From Commensalibacter oyaizuii (GTDB lineage Bacteria > Pseudomonadota > Alphaproteobacteria > Acetobacterales > Acetobacteraceae), in assembly GCF_029953265.1 (NCBI RefSeq), contig NZ_JASBAO010000001.1, positions 1,750,001-1,814,000 on the forward strand: 64,000 nucleotides of DNA, in the 5' to 3' direction. Positions 19,044-29,100 of the stretch are shown in pieces. The notes beneath the pieces are model-generated. The model made no database searches, was not told the origin of the DNA, and worked only from the letters and a program-made list of their open reading frames with translations. The position numbers and the translations under genes are program-made. Numbering within the stretch: the first letter of the stretch is position 1; every line of letters begins with the position of its first letter.

Positions 19044-19517
19044 ATGTCTAAATTATCTCACTTTGATGCTTCAGGGCAAGCGCATATGGTTGATATTGCA
19101 AATAAGAAAACGACAAAACGAACTGCTATTGCAATTGGATCAATTATAATGTCTATAGAAGCATTCCAATTATTAGAATTTAATGCCAGTCACAAAGGTG
19201 ATGTCTTAGGAATTGCCCGTATTGCAGCGATTCAAGGAACAAAAATGACTTCATCTATTATTCCTTTATGCCATCCTTTATCCTTAAGTCATGTGCATGT
19301 CGACTTTTACAAAAATGAAGAAAATTTAAGCTTACAAATTGAGGTTACAACTGAAACAGTTGGGGCAACAGGTGTTGAAATGGAGGCTTTAATGGGCGTT
19401 TCTTCTGGATTATTAACAGTTTACGATATGTTAAAGGCTGTCGATAAAAGAATGACTATTCAAAATATTCATCTTGTCAAAAAACAAGGTGGTAAAAGTG
19501 GAGATTTTTCTTTTTAA
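19044..19517 (+). CDS. moaC: Cyclic pyranopterin monophosphate synthase MoaC
   Basis: Works after MoaA to form cPMP. A 157-residue protein of normal size with conserved KKTTKRTAIA, QGTKMTSSIIPLCHPLSLSHV and EMEALMGVSSGLLTVYDMLKA, which contain the active-site Lys, His and Asp residues of the family. It is divergent from moaD with a 58-base shared upstream region, so both directions may be controlled together. No gene follows in the same operon. Confidence 0.96.
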   Translation: MSKLSHFDASGQAHMVDIANKKTTKRTAIAIGSIIMSIEAFQLLEFNASHKGDVLGIARIAAIQGTKMTSSIIPLCHPLSLSHVHVDFYKNEENLSLQIEVTTETVGATGVEMEALMGVSSGLLTVYDMLKAVDKRMTIQNIHLVKKQGGKSGDFSF

Positions 19518-19769
19518 TTTATTTCAACACAAATTATGTATATTTATAGATCTATAAATAAAGGATAAAATACTACGGCAAGCCAAAAAATCACTTTATC
19601 TAAAGCATATAAAAAAGGCTTGCGTTAAGATGCAAAAATATGCGTCGTCAAAGATAACTGGTAGAAAATAAGGAAGCTTATGGCAGAATAGAATAGTTTT
19701 GCAACAAGTAATGATTTGCTATTATTTAAATATCGATAATTTTAAATAAGTAGACTTTATTTTTATTCA

Positions 19770-20008
19770 ATGTTGGATAAAAATAAAGTTTCATTTTAAG
19801 GGTAAAGAAATCAGTAAAATACTTGGTCTGGTTTTATGTCATACTCCTGAATATGCAGAAATTACCTTAGATCAAAATGGTTGGACAGATATTAAACAAT
19901 TTGTTCCAAAGGCTAAAAGAAGCTGGGTATGAGTTTAATTTAGAGGAACTCTCAGAAATCGTTCAGACTGCTGATAAATTTCGTTTTATCGTTCCTGAAG
20001 ATAGTTAG
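19770..20008 (+). pseudogene. Remnant of RNA 2'-phosphotransferase KptA, N-terminal part
   Basis: With two one-base corrections this reads as the first about 80 residues of KptA/Tpt1, an NAD-dependent RNA 2'-phosphotransferase. Family-like segments are KEISKILGLVLCHTPEYAEI, TLDQNGWTDIKQFVPKA and LEELSEIVQTADKFRFIV. One extra T sits near 19797 and one extra A in the A-run near 19913 (GCT-AAAA-GAAGCT). The catalytic C-terminal half of the usual about 180-residue protein is missing, so it is inactive. An unknown gene begins 64 bases later. Confidence 0.6.
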
Positions 20009-20071
20009 AATACTACACCAAGAAAATTTAATAATGATGATAGGAAAACATTAGAAATAAAAATGTAAACA

Positions 20072-20605
20072 ATGATTTCGGAGTTGAGATTTGTTATAAT
20101 CAATGGAAAGAAGAAAATGGTACAAGATTATTTTGATGAAGATGGAATGTTAGATAAATTATTTTTGATAAAAAATAATTACTTATCTCGTATAGTTATA
20201 GAATACTTAGGAACAGATGAATTAATAAAATTAATTAATACTTTTAATTTAAATATAAAAGATATGAATATATACTATTATTTCAATAAAGATGATATTA
20301 AAAAGAAATGTGATTTAGATTACAAATCCTTTACAGACTGTTATAACGAGATATATTTTTACAATATTTTATTTGAGATTAAAGAAAGTAATTTTTATAT
20401 ATGGCAACCCGAGGGAGGAGAATTTTTCGTATTATTTGGAAATTTACAATTTATAAATAAAATTGATCCCAAAATAGTTTCGAAAGAATCTTTTATGGAA
20501 GTACTTGACGATGATACGGGGTTATCTGAACAAGGAAGAAAGTATATGCTTGATGCCTTTGCAAAATATAGTGGCTTGAATGAAAAAGAAAAATTTAAAT
20601 CATGA
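20072..20605 (+). CDS. Hypothetical protein, 177 aa
   Basis: Unrecognised soluble, acidic protein with no signal peptide or membrane helix. It is rich in Lys, Asn, Ile, Asp and Tyr (for example NIYYYFNKDDIKKKCDL) and ends in a more regular helical segment DTGLSEQGRKYMLDAFAKYS. AT content and residue use are more extreme than in the neighbouring Moco genes, which suggests foreign origin. A second ATG at 20117 has a better purine-rich box and could be the true start. Size and composition would suit an orphan immunity protein, but no motif proves this. Confidence 0.45.
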   Translation: MISELRFVIINGKKKMVQDYFDEDGMLDKLFLIKNNYLSRIVIEYLGTDELIKLINTFNLNIKDMNIYYYFNKDDIKKKCDLDYKSFTDCYNEIYFYNILFEIKESNFYIWQPEGGEFFVLFGNLQFINKIDPKIVSKESFMEVLDDDTGLSEQGRKYMLDAFAKYSGLNEKEKFKS

Positions 20606-20716
20606 GCCTACTTGTAGCACTTAAGAGTCGTCTGCATATTTGCCTGATCGTTGGTTCAGGGTCGAGGCCACATATTGATGTGTGCAATCACATCAATCAT
20701 ACTGTCTTAAATTCTG

Positions 20717-20890
20717 TTAATGAAAATATTCTCTAGTTTCCCCCTTACAGAGTAATCCAATATTTTCAACCCGCAGCAGTAATTGTAATTTTGCACTACA
20801 ATCAAAAAGCTCATCAGTAAATAAAGAGGCAGAAGTTTTTTCTCCTGTACCATCTTTAAGATTTGTAAATGATCCAAGGATCATAACCAT
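20717..20890 (-). CDS. Possible small ORF or gene remnant, 57 aa
   Basis: A frame starting MVMILGSFTNLKDGTGEKTS and ending VENIGLLCKGETREYFH. The composition is protein-like, and the stop is just upstream of the start, so it looks like a remnant or a very small gene. No family was recognised. The remaining bases between 20606 and 20993 show no other feature. Confidence 0.25.
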   Translation of the reverse strand: MVMILGSFTNLKDGTGEKTSASLFTDELFDCSAKLQLLLRVENIGLLCKGETREYFH

Positions 20891-20993
20891 TGCATTTTCT
20901 TAACTTAGAATAATTATCCTGTATGATGAAAGTATATCTAAAAACTATCAGACATGCTTTTCTACTCAATTTATGAGCCTATCTATAAAATCT

Positions 20994-21938
20994 TTAATTT
21001 ATTGTTTTGCTTTCTTGTTGGCAAATATCAGGAGGAAGTGAAAATTTTGGATTTGTAATAAACTGATGATCAGTCAGAGATTTTAGAAATTCTGTTATTT
21101 CATCAATTTCTTGTTTAGTTAAATTCGGAATTAAAACTTCATTTTGATTATGACTGACAATAGCTTCTTGTAATGTTGGGATTGAACCGTCATGGAAATA
21201 AGGAGCGGTTAATTCAATATTGCGTAAAGTAGGAGTACGTATTTTTATATGGTTATTTAATTTATAAAATTTCTGATCAGTAAAAAGTGGTGGAGCATGG
21301 CAGGTTGCACATTGTCCTTTGCCAAAGAATAATTTTTCCCCTTGTTGCATTTTTTTATTAAATCCTTTTTTGGTATCCCATATACTTTGGTTACTAACCA
21401 AAGTTCTTTCAAAGCTACCAATAGCTTGGATAATATGATTAAATGTAACCTTACTTTGGGTATTTTCTTTGATATCAGGGAAAGCTTTATCAAATAATTT
21501 TACATAACACGGATTAGCAGCAATACGACGTTCTATTTCTTTTTCTTGTTGCTTCATCCCCATTTCAACGGGAGTAGTTCCTGTAATTGGAATAATAGCA
21601 TGCTGTTCTAGGGTTGTAACATCAGGATTTTCCCATGTTAAATGTTTAAATTCCCCTATATTACTAAGTGTTGGAACATTGAAAATGCCTTCATCACTAT
21701 TAACACCAGGATGAGTTTTATTGTTATCGGTAAAAGCATGTTTTTGTCGATGGCAGGTGGCACATGACATACTGCCATCTTTTGATAAGTCCCCATCATA
21801 AAAAAGATAACGGCCTAATTTAATTCTTTCTTGTAAGGCTGAATTTTCTGTAGATTGTGTTTTTGAGTTTCCTGGTAATGTAAGATGTAGCGTACTTGTC
21901 CCAATACATAAGGCTGCAACTATCACTTTGATCTTCAT
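20994..21938 (-). CDS. Di-heme cytochrome c peroxidase / MauG-like protein
   Basis: Periplasmic c-type di-heme protein of 314 residues. An N-terminal signal (about 1-25) is followed by haem motif 1 SMSCATCH (C59, C62, H63) and haem motif 2 GQCATCH (C210, C213, H214). Family landmarks RYLFYDGDLSKDGSMSC, NVPTLSNIGEF and TAPYFHDGSIPTLQEAI are present; the last has Phe where peroxidases often have Met or Tyr. These enzymes either reduce hydrogen peroxide or, like MauG/MbnH, oxidise a partner protein. It lies 39 bases after a small secreted protein gene on the same strand and near a divergent TonB receptor, so a role tied to that pair is possible. Confidence 0.85.
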   Translation of the reverse strand: MKIKVIVAALCIGTSTLHLTLPGNSKTQSTENSALQERIKLGRYLFYDGDLSKDGSMSCATCHRQKHAFTDNNKTHPGVNSDEGIFNVPTLSNIGEFKHLTWENPDVTTLEQHAIIPITGTTPVEMGMKQQEKEIERRIAANPCYVKLFDKAFPDIKENTQSKVTFNHIIQAIGSFERTLVSNQSIWDTKKGFNKKMQQGEKLFFGKGQCATCHAPPLFTDQKFYKLNNHIKIRTPTLRNIELTAPYFHDGSIPTLQEAIVSHNQNEVLIPNLTKQEIDEITEFLKSLTDHQFITNPKFSLPPDICQQESKTIN

Positions 21939-21977
21939 TTTAAGCTGACCTATTTATTTTGAATAATAATTAATCAA

Positions 21978-22502
21978 TTATTCAGCCACTGGGATGACAA
22001 TAAACTTGATATTTTCTTTACCATTGCCAGTTAATTCAAGAATATGGCGACCAGGGGTTAAAGAGAAATCAATTACTTTTTCCATACCCCAACATTTCTC
22101 ACCATGCTGATGTTTAATAGATGGAATAGTTTTATCATTTTGAACCATTTCAATCCAAGGCCGACCATCTGTAATAATGCGGTAAGTAGATTTTTTAGTA
22201 ATATTAAACTGTAGAGATCCTGCAAAACTAACGCTTCCACCACGTTCTTCTGTCGGGACTGGAAATTGTACGGAACGAGTAGGAAATAAGGTCGCATTTA
22301 TTGTTTGGCCAACTTGAATAGTAGCATGCTGTATATTGGAAATATTTTGAGCAGATCTTATAGATACAGGTTTATTCCAAGAAACCATATTACTTGCCAG
22401 AGGCGCACAAGATAAGTGTTCATGACCATATACTGTCATCGACGACATAGATAAGTAAATAATAGAACCAACAACGACAAATAAATTACGATTACACAAC
22501 AT
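21978..22502 (-). CDS. Secreted/periplasmic protein, 174 aa, partner of di-heme peroxidase
   Basis: No family was recognised. A signal peptide (about 1-27, cleaving near VYG-HEHLSC) leads into a mature beta-rich protein with a His/Cys start (HEHLSC) and a second His-rich patch (IKHQHGEKCWGMEK, about 127-140). These could bind a metal or haem. It ends in strand-like sequence RHILELTGNGKENIKFIVIP. It is the first gene of a two-gene operon with the di-heme peroxidase and faces the TonB receptor, whose start is about 150 bases away. The gene trio suggests uptake or handling of a metal or chelate at the outer membrane; this is inference. Confidence 0.7.
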   Translation of the reverse strand: MLCNRNLFVVVGSIIYLSMSSMTVYGHEHLSCAPLASNMVSWNKPVSIRSAQNISNIQHATIQVGQTINATLFPTRSVQFPVPTEERGGSVSFAGSLQFNITKKSTYRIITDGRPWIEMVQNDKTIPSIKHQHGEKCWGMEKVIDFSLTPGRHILELTGNGKENIKFIVIPVAE

Positions 22503-22653
22503 AAAGTAACTCCTTAATAATATATAAAGCTACTTTATATAAATTATAAAAATAGAAAATATACCATCGTGACTAATACTTTAGGAGTATTGACAAAGAA
22601 CCATATATGTAATTTTAAAAAAATACATTAGGTTACAATTGGAAAATGACATA

Positions 22654-24774
22654 ATGCCTATACGACGTAATAACTTTAAAAAAACTTTTACACTTTTTTC
22701 AATATATTCATCACTGACTTTAATCCCTCCCGTTGTAATGGCTCAAAATATTTCTGTGCCCAGTGATAATCAATCCGTTAAACAATCCAATAAAAAAACG
22801 AACAACGTTTTTGCACAACCTTCCTCTGAAGAAATTACAGTTTATGGAAAACAAGGAAAGGCACTAATTGGTAACTCTGTTATTACGCATAAGGCTATGG
22901 ATGAGTTGAATTTAAACACATTGGATGAAGCTGTTGATGTTTTGCCAGGTGTTAATATTGGATCCATAGGAAACTCACGCAACGAGCGCACAATTTATGT
23001 CCGAGGGTTCAGTCGTCTACAAGTTCCATTATTACTTGATGGAATTAGAATTTATTTGCCTTATGACAATCGTTTAGATTTTGGACGTTTTGTCACCCCT
23101 GATATTAGTGAGATCCAGATTAGTAAAGGTTATGCTTCAGTGATCGACGGGCCCGACGGAATGGGGGGGTTAATTAATCTTGTTACCCGTAAGCCTAAGA
23201 AAAAAATTGATGCCGAGGTTCGTAGTAATATTAATCTAGATCATAATGGAGGTTATGGCGGATACAACGTTTTTGGTTTTATTGGTACTCGTCAAGAAAA
23301 ATGGTACACTCAGTTTAGTTTTGATGAGAATAATATTGATCATTTGACTTTGTCATCAAAATTTAAACCAACAATCTCTCAAGGTAAGGGAAAACGTTTA
23401 TTTTCTGATTCTTTAGATTGGAGAATAAATACAAAGATTGGCATTACCCCCAATGATACAGACGAATATGTTCTTAGCTATACAAGACAAGAAGGCGAAA
23501 AAAATGCACCACTAAACACGATTGATCCACCATCTTATCAAAAGGTTTGGTCATGGCCAACGTGGAATATTGATTCATTGTCACTAATGACTGACACTCA
23601 AATAAGAGATAATTTAATTCTTAAATTTCGTCTATATCGTAATACATTTGATAATATATTACGTAGTTACGATAATATTTCTCAAACCTCTCAAACTATG
23701 AAAAAGGCTTTTAATAGTTATTATTATGATGTTGGATATGGAGGAGATACACAATTAACATGGGACATTAATCAGCGGGATTCAATTAATTTTGCTTTTT
23801 ACGGTCGTTTAGATGAGCATAATGAGCATACTCAAAATTATCCTGATGGTAATCCTAGTGGCTATAATCAACCGAATCAAAAATCAATTGAAGAAAGTTA
23901 TAGTGCTGCCCTTGAAAATATATTTTATATTCTGCCTGAATTGAAGTTAATTACAGGCGGTAGTTATGATTGGAGGAAATTAAATCAAGCAGAAGGTTTC
24001 TCTTCAGATACAAATAGTATTATTTCTTATCAAACGAAAAATAAAGGTGCATTAAATGGTCAGGCACGATTAGCATGGCAAATGAGTAATAAAACCAGTT
24101 CTTACGTCAGTTTTTCCGATCGTGTAAGGTTTCCATCTTTATTTGAACGATTTAGTACGCGTTTTGGCGGTGCAGTTTCCAATCCTAACCTTAAGCCAGA
24201 GCGGGCAAAGAACTATGAAATTGGAGTGAACTATAATTTTAATAACATCAGCGCTACAGGGGCTTTTTTTTACTCTCAATTAACAAATGCCATTGTATCT
24301 TTTCCTATGTTATATGAAGGGGTATCTATTAGTCAAAATCGTAATATTGGGCATGGCGATTATTATGGATTTGAGCTTTCTACCGAAATAAAGCTTCTAA
24401 AAAACTTATCAATTGGTGGTAATTATACCTATATTCATCGTAATTTACACGATCCTAATATTCCAAATTTTCATCCTACAGACGTACCAAAACATAAAGC
24501 CTTTATTTATACTACATGGAAACCAGTTAAAAAACTGCAATTTATACCAACATTAGATATTTCTTCCAATCGTTGGACAACAGATAGTACTGGAATTTAT
24601 TATTTTAAAACAGGCCATTATTTAAATTTATCTATGAATGCAACCTACCAAATTACCGATCAATTGGAATTAGGAGCTGGTGCAAAAAACTTACTTGATC
24701 AAAACTACCAACTGGCCACAGGATATCCCGAGCAAGGACAAAATTTTTATATTAAATTACGATTCATATATTAA
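22654..24774 (+). CDS. TonB-dependent outer-membrane receptor
   Basis: A 706-residue receptor. It has a signal peptide (about 1-31), a TonB-box-like EEITVYGKQ, then a plug domain (about 55-165) with DEAVDVLPGVNIG, RTIYVRGFSRLQVPLLLDGI and KGYASVIDGPDGMGGLINLV. A 22-strand barrel follows, with receptor signatures PNLKPERAKNYEIG and a terminal strand ending in Phe-Ile-Tyr. It imports an unidentified ligand, probably a metal chelate. The start is placed at the ATG 22654; a TTG at 22639 would add five residues. It is divergent from the small secreted protein and peroxidase, and followed 42 bases later by an IS6-type element. Confidence 0.88.
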   Translation: MPIRRNNFKKTFTLFSIYSSLTLIPPVVMAQNISVPSDNQSVKQSNKKTNNVFAQPSSEEITVYGKQGKALIGNSVITHKAMDELNLNTLDEAVDVLPGVNIGSIGNSRNERTIYVRGFSRLQVPLLLDGIRIYLPYDNRLDFGRFVTPDISEIQISKGYASVIDGPDGMGGLINLVTRKPKKKIDAEVRSNINLDHNGGYGGYNVFGFIGTRQEKWYTQFSFDENNIDHLTLSSKFKPTISQGKGKRLFSDSLDWRINTKIGITPNDTDEYVLSYTRQEGEKNAPLNTIDPPSYQKVWSWPTWNIDSLSLMTDTQIRDNLILKFRLYRNTFDNILRSYDNISQTSQTMKKAFNSYYYDVGYGGDTQLTWDINQRDSINFAFYGRLDEHNEHTQNYPDGNPSGYNQPNQKSIEESYSAALENIFYILPELKLITGGSYDWRKLNQAEGFSSDTNSIISYQTKNKGALNGQARLAWQMSNKTSSYVSFSDRVRFPSLFERFSTRFGGAVSNPNLKPERAKNYEIGVNYNFNNISATGAFFYSQLTNAIVSFPMLYEGVSISQNRNIGHGDYYGFELSTEIKLLKNLSIGGNYTYIHRNLHDPNIPNFHPTDVPKHKAFIYTTWKPVKKLQFIPTLDISSNRWTTDSTGIYYFKTGHYLNLSMNATYQITDQLELGAGAKNLLDQNYQLATGYPEQGQNFYIKLRFIY

Positions 24775-24816
24775 GTAATAGTTGTAATATTTAAGTAGGG
24801 TATTACTACTGTTTTC

Positions 24817-25707
24817 GGCCTTGTTGCGAATATTATTTGTAACCTGTATTAAGGTAAAAAATACAAGATTCTGATAATATGCCTGCCTATTTTAGGGAGG
24901 TATAGATGCTAGAAAGATCAAAGAATAAATTATTTCATCGTACAAGAAATGATTTTAAAAGACGTCATTTTAATGGATTAATGATTGCCTAAGCGATTAA
25001 TTGGTATTCACGCTACTCACTAAGCTATCGAGATATAGAAGATCTGTTTTCAGAGCGTGGAGTGAAATTTGATCACAGCGTGTTAAACCGTTGGATTTTC
25101 GTTATACCCCCTTCTTAGAAAAATGCTTGAGAGGATTTAGAAAGCCTCATTGCGGTGATGTTAGGGTTGATGAGACTCACGTTAAAGTAAAAGGTCAGTG
25201 GAAGTATCTATACAGAGCCATTGATAAAGCAGGTTCTGCGATTGACTTTTTGCTAACTGCTAAGAGAAATATCAAAGCAGCTCAGCGTTTCTTTAGAAAA
25301 GCCTTTAAAGAAGATGATCTGTTCGCTCCAACTCGTATCGGAACAGACAAAGCAACAATCTTTCCAAAAACCATATAAACCGTGAAGAATGGGACTATAC
25401 TCCTTAATCACTGCTTTCATGAAACAAAGTAGTTCTTACAACAGGGAATAGAAAATGATCATTTTAGATTAAAGAGATCTATCCCAAGAAATGGGTGTTT
25501 TCAGTCTTTCCATACGGCAATGAAAATGCTTAGAGGATATGAGGCTATTCTTTGGATAAAAAAAAGAATTTGGCTTTAAAGGAAAATGGACCATCAATGA
25601 ACAAATTAATCTTACCTAGAATATTTTTGGACTAAATAGCCAACTTCCTTGCTGACTCACCATTTCTATACCAAAATACAGCCTAATTTCAAATTCGCGA
25701 CAAGACC
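24817..25707 (+). mobile_element. IS6-family element, copy A (left boundary of island)
   Basis: An 891-base element with imperfect terminal repeats GGCCTTGTTGCGAAT at the left and the complement of GGTCTTGTCGCGAAT at the right, typical of the IS6/IS26 family. A second copy in the same direction lies at 49964-50854, with the same length and base-for-base agreement except for three differences in the last about 35 bases. No matching 8-base target duplication is seen (left flank CTGTTTTC, right flank CCCTGAGA). The two copies bracket the 26-kb accessory island. Confidence 0.9.
24906..25655 (+). pseudogene. IS6-family DDE transposase, inactivated (copy A)
   Basis: Reads as an IS6-type transposase if repaired. 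The N-terminus is MLERSKNKLFHRTRNDFKRR with a TAA at 24990-24992 in MIA*AINWYSRYS; a one-base loss near 25095 breaks RW-(F)RYTPF; a TAA at 25376 and further shifts follow. The DDE core segments HCGDVRVDETHVKVKGQWKY and the Asp in RIGTDKA are visible. The same lesions occur in copy B, so the gene was already dead before the copies separated, or movement used a transposase supplied from elsewhere. Confidence 0.85.
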
Positions 25708-26164
25708 CCCTGAGATCCTATTAGAAATTCAATCTTGGTGAAACTTTCAATTTTACGATATTTTGATTTTGTATATAATATTTAACTTCGTAAAATAATA
25801 AAGAAGTAGCTAGACTTTAGTTCGTAAGTAATTATTGACTTTTTTGTACAATTATGATATTATTGTTAATAGATTGGTGTTTTGGTGACTAAATATTTAG
25901 CGCATAAAATCATAAAACTCACCATTTCTATCAATAAATATTCTTGAATAATTTTAAACTGATAAATTGCTTGTTTTTAATTGATGAAATATTCATATCA
26001 CAGGTAATTTATATCATTTTTTAGATTACATACGCATTTTTCTTAACGTCGTTCAGTATGCAGCTTGTCTTATTGTAAGCAAATAGGAACTTCAATTTTT
26101 TCAGTGTATTGCCTTTTTTTGCACAACAAATTTTATCAATTTATATATTTTTAGGTTAAATTAA
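25708..26164. other. AT-rich intergenic region, no gene
   Basis: About 457 bases between the left IS6 copy and the large secreted protein gene. All frames are closed. It should contain the promoter of the downstream gene, but I cannot point to a clear box, and no strong ribosome binding site precedes the ATG at 26165. Confidence 0.5.
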
Positions 26165-29100
26165 ATGAATTTAAAAGGAATATTATGGGCCAGCACAAGC
26201 TTAATATTAGCTTGTGCCAGTTTTATGCCGTCTTTTGTAAGAGCAGAAGATTATGTTAAAGCAAATCAAATTAACGCTGCGAATGGTGTCGCAGGATTAG
26301 ATTCAAGTAAACGAGTTATAGCAGAAGAAGGTATGGTTTTATCGAAACCAATTGTTAGCGATACAAATACAATTACTAAAAGCATATTATTTAAAACAGC
26401 TGCTTATGATGGTAATAATCAAACCGTTTATATGTTTTATAATCCCATTCGTTCTAATAAAAAGCGTGAAATTTCTGAAAGTGAAAGTAATCGAATTGGT
26501 TATAATTACACTTTAGATCAAGACACTTTCTATTTTACAAATTTACGATATGGCAATAATTATAGGTTCGATGGCAAAGTAACAGCTAAAGAATTATTTG
26601 TTATTGATACTCCTGTTATGCCTGGTGGTTACGAAGCTGTTTCTCCATACAATATTACAAATAGGGAAAATGATAAAATTAACCTAATTACCCTTACAAA
26701 ACAAGGAGAAGGGAATGTTGTTGGTTATGATTGGAATAATGTAAGACGAAATACTTTAATGATTGGTGGCAATGATCGCAATGCGATTGTTGGAATTAAA
26801 GCAAATTGTCAAAATACGTCCAGTGGAGACGAAGGAGGTTCTTGTTACCAGTTTATCGATATGTCCGGACCACAAATTGATCATCGTTCCGGTGCTGGAG
26901 GAACTGACGGTGTGAATATGGATATACGTTCATCAAATTCTTCACCAGTTGATGTTATAGGTGGAAATAAATTAGTTAAGAATGAAGATGGATCTTATAT
27001 TGTAAAAGGAAATGATTTCTTTCTAGCAGAAAGTGTTAGTAGGGGTTCAAACAGCTTTAAAGTTAAAGGCATTTTCGGTTGTGGCTTAGCAGGAATGAAT
27101 AGCTCTGGAAAAAGCAAATGCGTCGTAACTGGTATTAATGTTCTTGATAGAAGTGGGAATCTTATTAATCAAGAGGAAAATCCGATTGTTGTTATCCCCC
27201 AAGAATATGTGCCTTCCAACCAAATTAGCACAAACGGCGAAATTATGGACGATGGAATAACAACGGTTAAACTTCCAGATGGTTATACACTGAAAGATGA
27301 ATTAACAACAAAGAATAATGTAAATATTAAATTCTATTCTGCTGATGGAAATGCGTATGCTGTTAAGTTTGAAAAAACAAGGGCTCTTATTTATCCTGCT
27401 TTATCAAAAGAAGAAGCTAATTTGATTCATCTGCGTATGGCTATTTGGACGAATTATGCAAAAAAAATGCAAGATACTGAGAGAGGGGGAAGTAAGACTT
27501 CTGAAGTAGATGTTCCAGATTATTATTATGGTTATAGTAGTAGTAATCCTTTAGCAACCATAAAAGATTCTAATAATCAATCTATAGGAACGATCCTAGC
27601 TATTGATGATGATGCTCTGCCAGGTGTGGCAGCTACACAACCAGGTTGGAGATCTTATTCAACGAAACAAGTGGATCTTGCTCCGGGTAACAATGAAGGA
27701 GACAAATTAGACTATCGTTTAACTTATTACTTAAACGGAGATCGAAGCAAAAATATATTTATTCACAATACAAACTATCATCATTATAGTCAGCCGACGT
27801 TATTTTTAGGATTGAGTGACAAAAATTTTAATATTTATACAGATCAAGCATACGTAAACGCTCCAGATTCAATTACGCGTAATTTTGATAATGAATGGGA
27901 TTTTATGCTACATTCATCACGTGATGGTATGCTTGCATCTCACGGTTTGACCATGTCATGGGGCGTTTCATTGAGAGGAAACGAACATAACGGTCTATAT
28001 AGTAATGATAGTTATATGTTAAATTTATCAGGTGCTGATTTAATGCCTCAAGGATTATTAATTAATGGCTTACAGCGTAATGGCGGTCAAGCTATAAGAA
28101 CAGATGCTGGATTTGGCGTGTATAAATGGGCAGCCCCTATGCAAGAATTAGATAAAGCCGGTAAGGCTCAAACGATTGCAGCATTAGGTCAAGCAAAAAC
28201 AAAAACAGGTTCGTATCAATTGTTATCTTATATGTCCAATGATTCAGATCAAGATCATCAATATACGGGTATAGATCCTACAAATAATTCATTACATTTT
28301 GGTTTAACTAAACTAAATATTGCGAAAATTGATGATGCGCATCCAAATGGTGATGATGGTATAACTTTAGAACAAAATACATCTCCGACTTGTGAAGGGT
28401 TAAACTTTGGAGCAAATAATTGTTCTGTATTGGGGCAAGTTATTTTTGATCCATTAGGATTTAAGGGGGGTGTTGCTTTGGGAATAGGTCAAGGTAAAAA
28501 TACAAAATTGGGGATTATTGTCGATAAAGACAATAATATTACTTTGAATTCTCATATTATTAGTCCAATTTTTACATCATCAGCAGGATATATCGAAAAC
28601 GAAAAAAGAGTAACTGGCCAAGGCACAATGCAAACATGGAATATGTTTTATCCTGGAAATGCTCATACTGAATTTACTAATATTGCTCCTTCTGGAGGTG
28701 GATTTGACTTTTATGATATGAGAACAAGCGATGTCATCAATACTAAAGACCTAGAAATATCTAATAATCTTTCAAAGACTCAACCCATATTTCGTGTTGG
28801 TAAAATCGAAACCTTTTTTGATGTAAAACCAACTATGAGAAAAGGGATGAATATTTCATCTTCATTGCCTATTTCATTTGAAACAGCTGCTTATGATGGT
28901 AACAATCAAATCGTTTATATGTTTTATAATCCTATTCGTTCTGATAAAAAGCGTGAAATTTCTGAACGTGAAAGTAATCGAATTGGTTATAATTACACTT
29001 TGGATCAGGATACTTTTTATTTTACGAATTTACGATATGGAAATAAATTTAAATTTGATGGAAGTGTCGGTATTACCGATACGCTTAGTGCTAAAAAAAT

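Noticed and set aside
24809-25715. Target-site duplication around the IS6 copies
   Set aside because: The 8-base flanks of copies A and B do not match each other in any pairing (CTGTTTTC, CCCTGAGA, TTTAATAT, AAATCATT).
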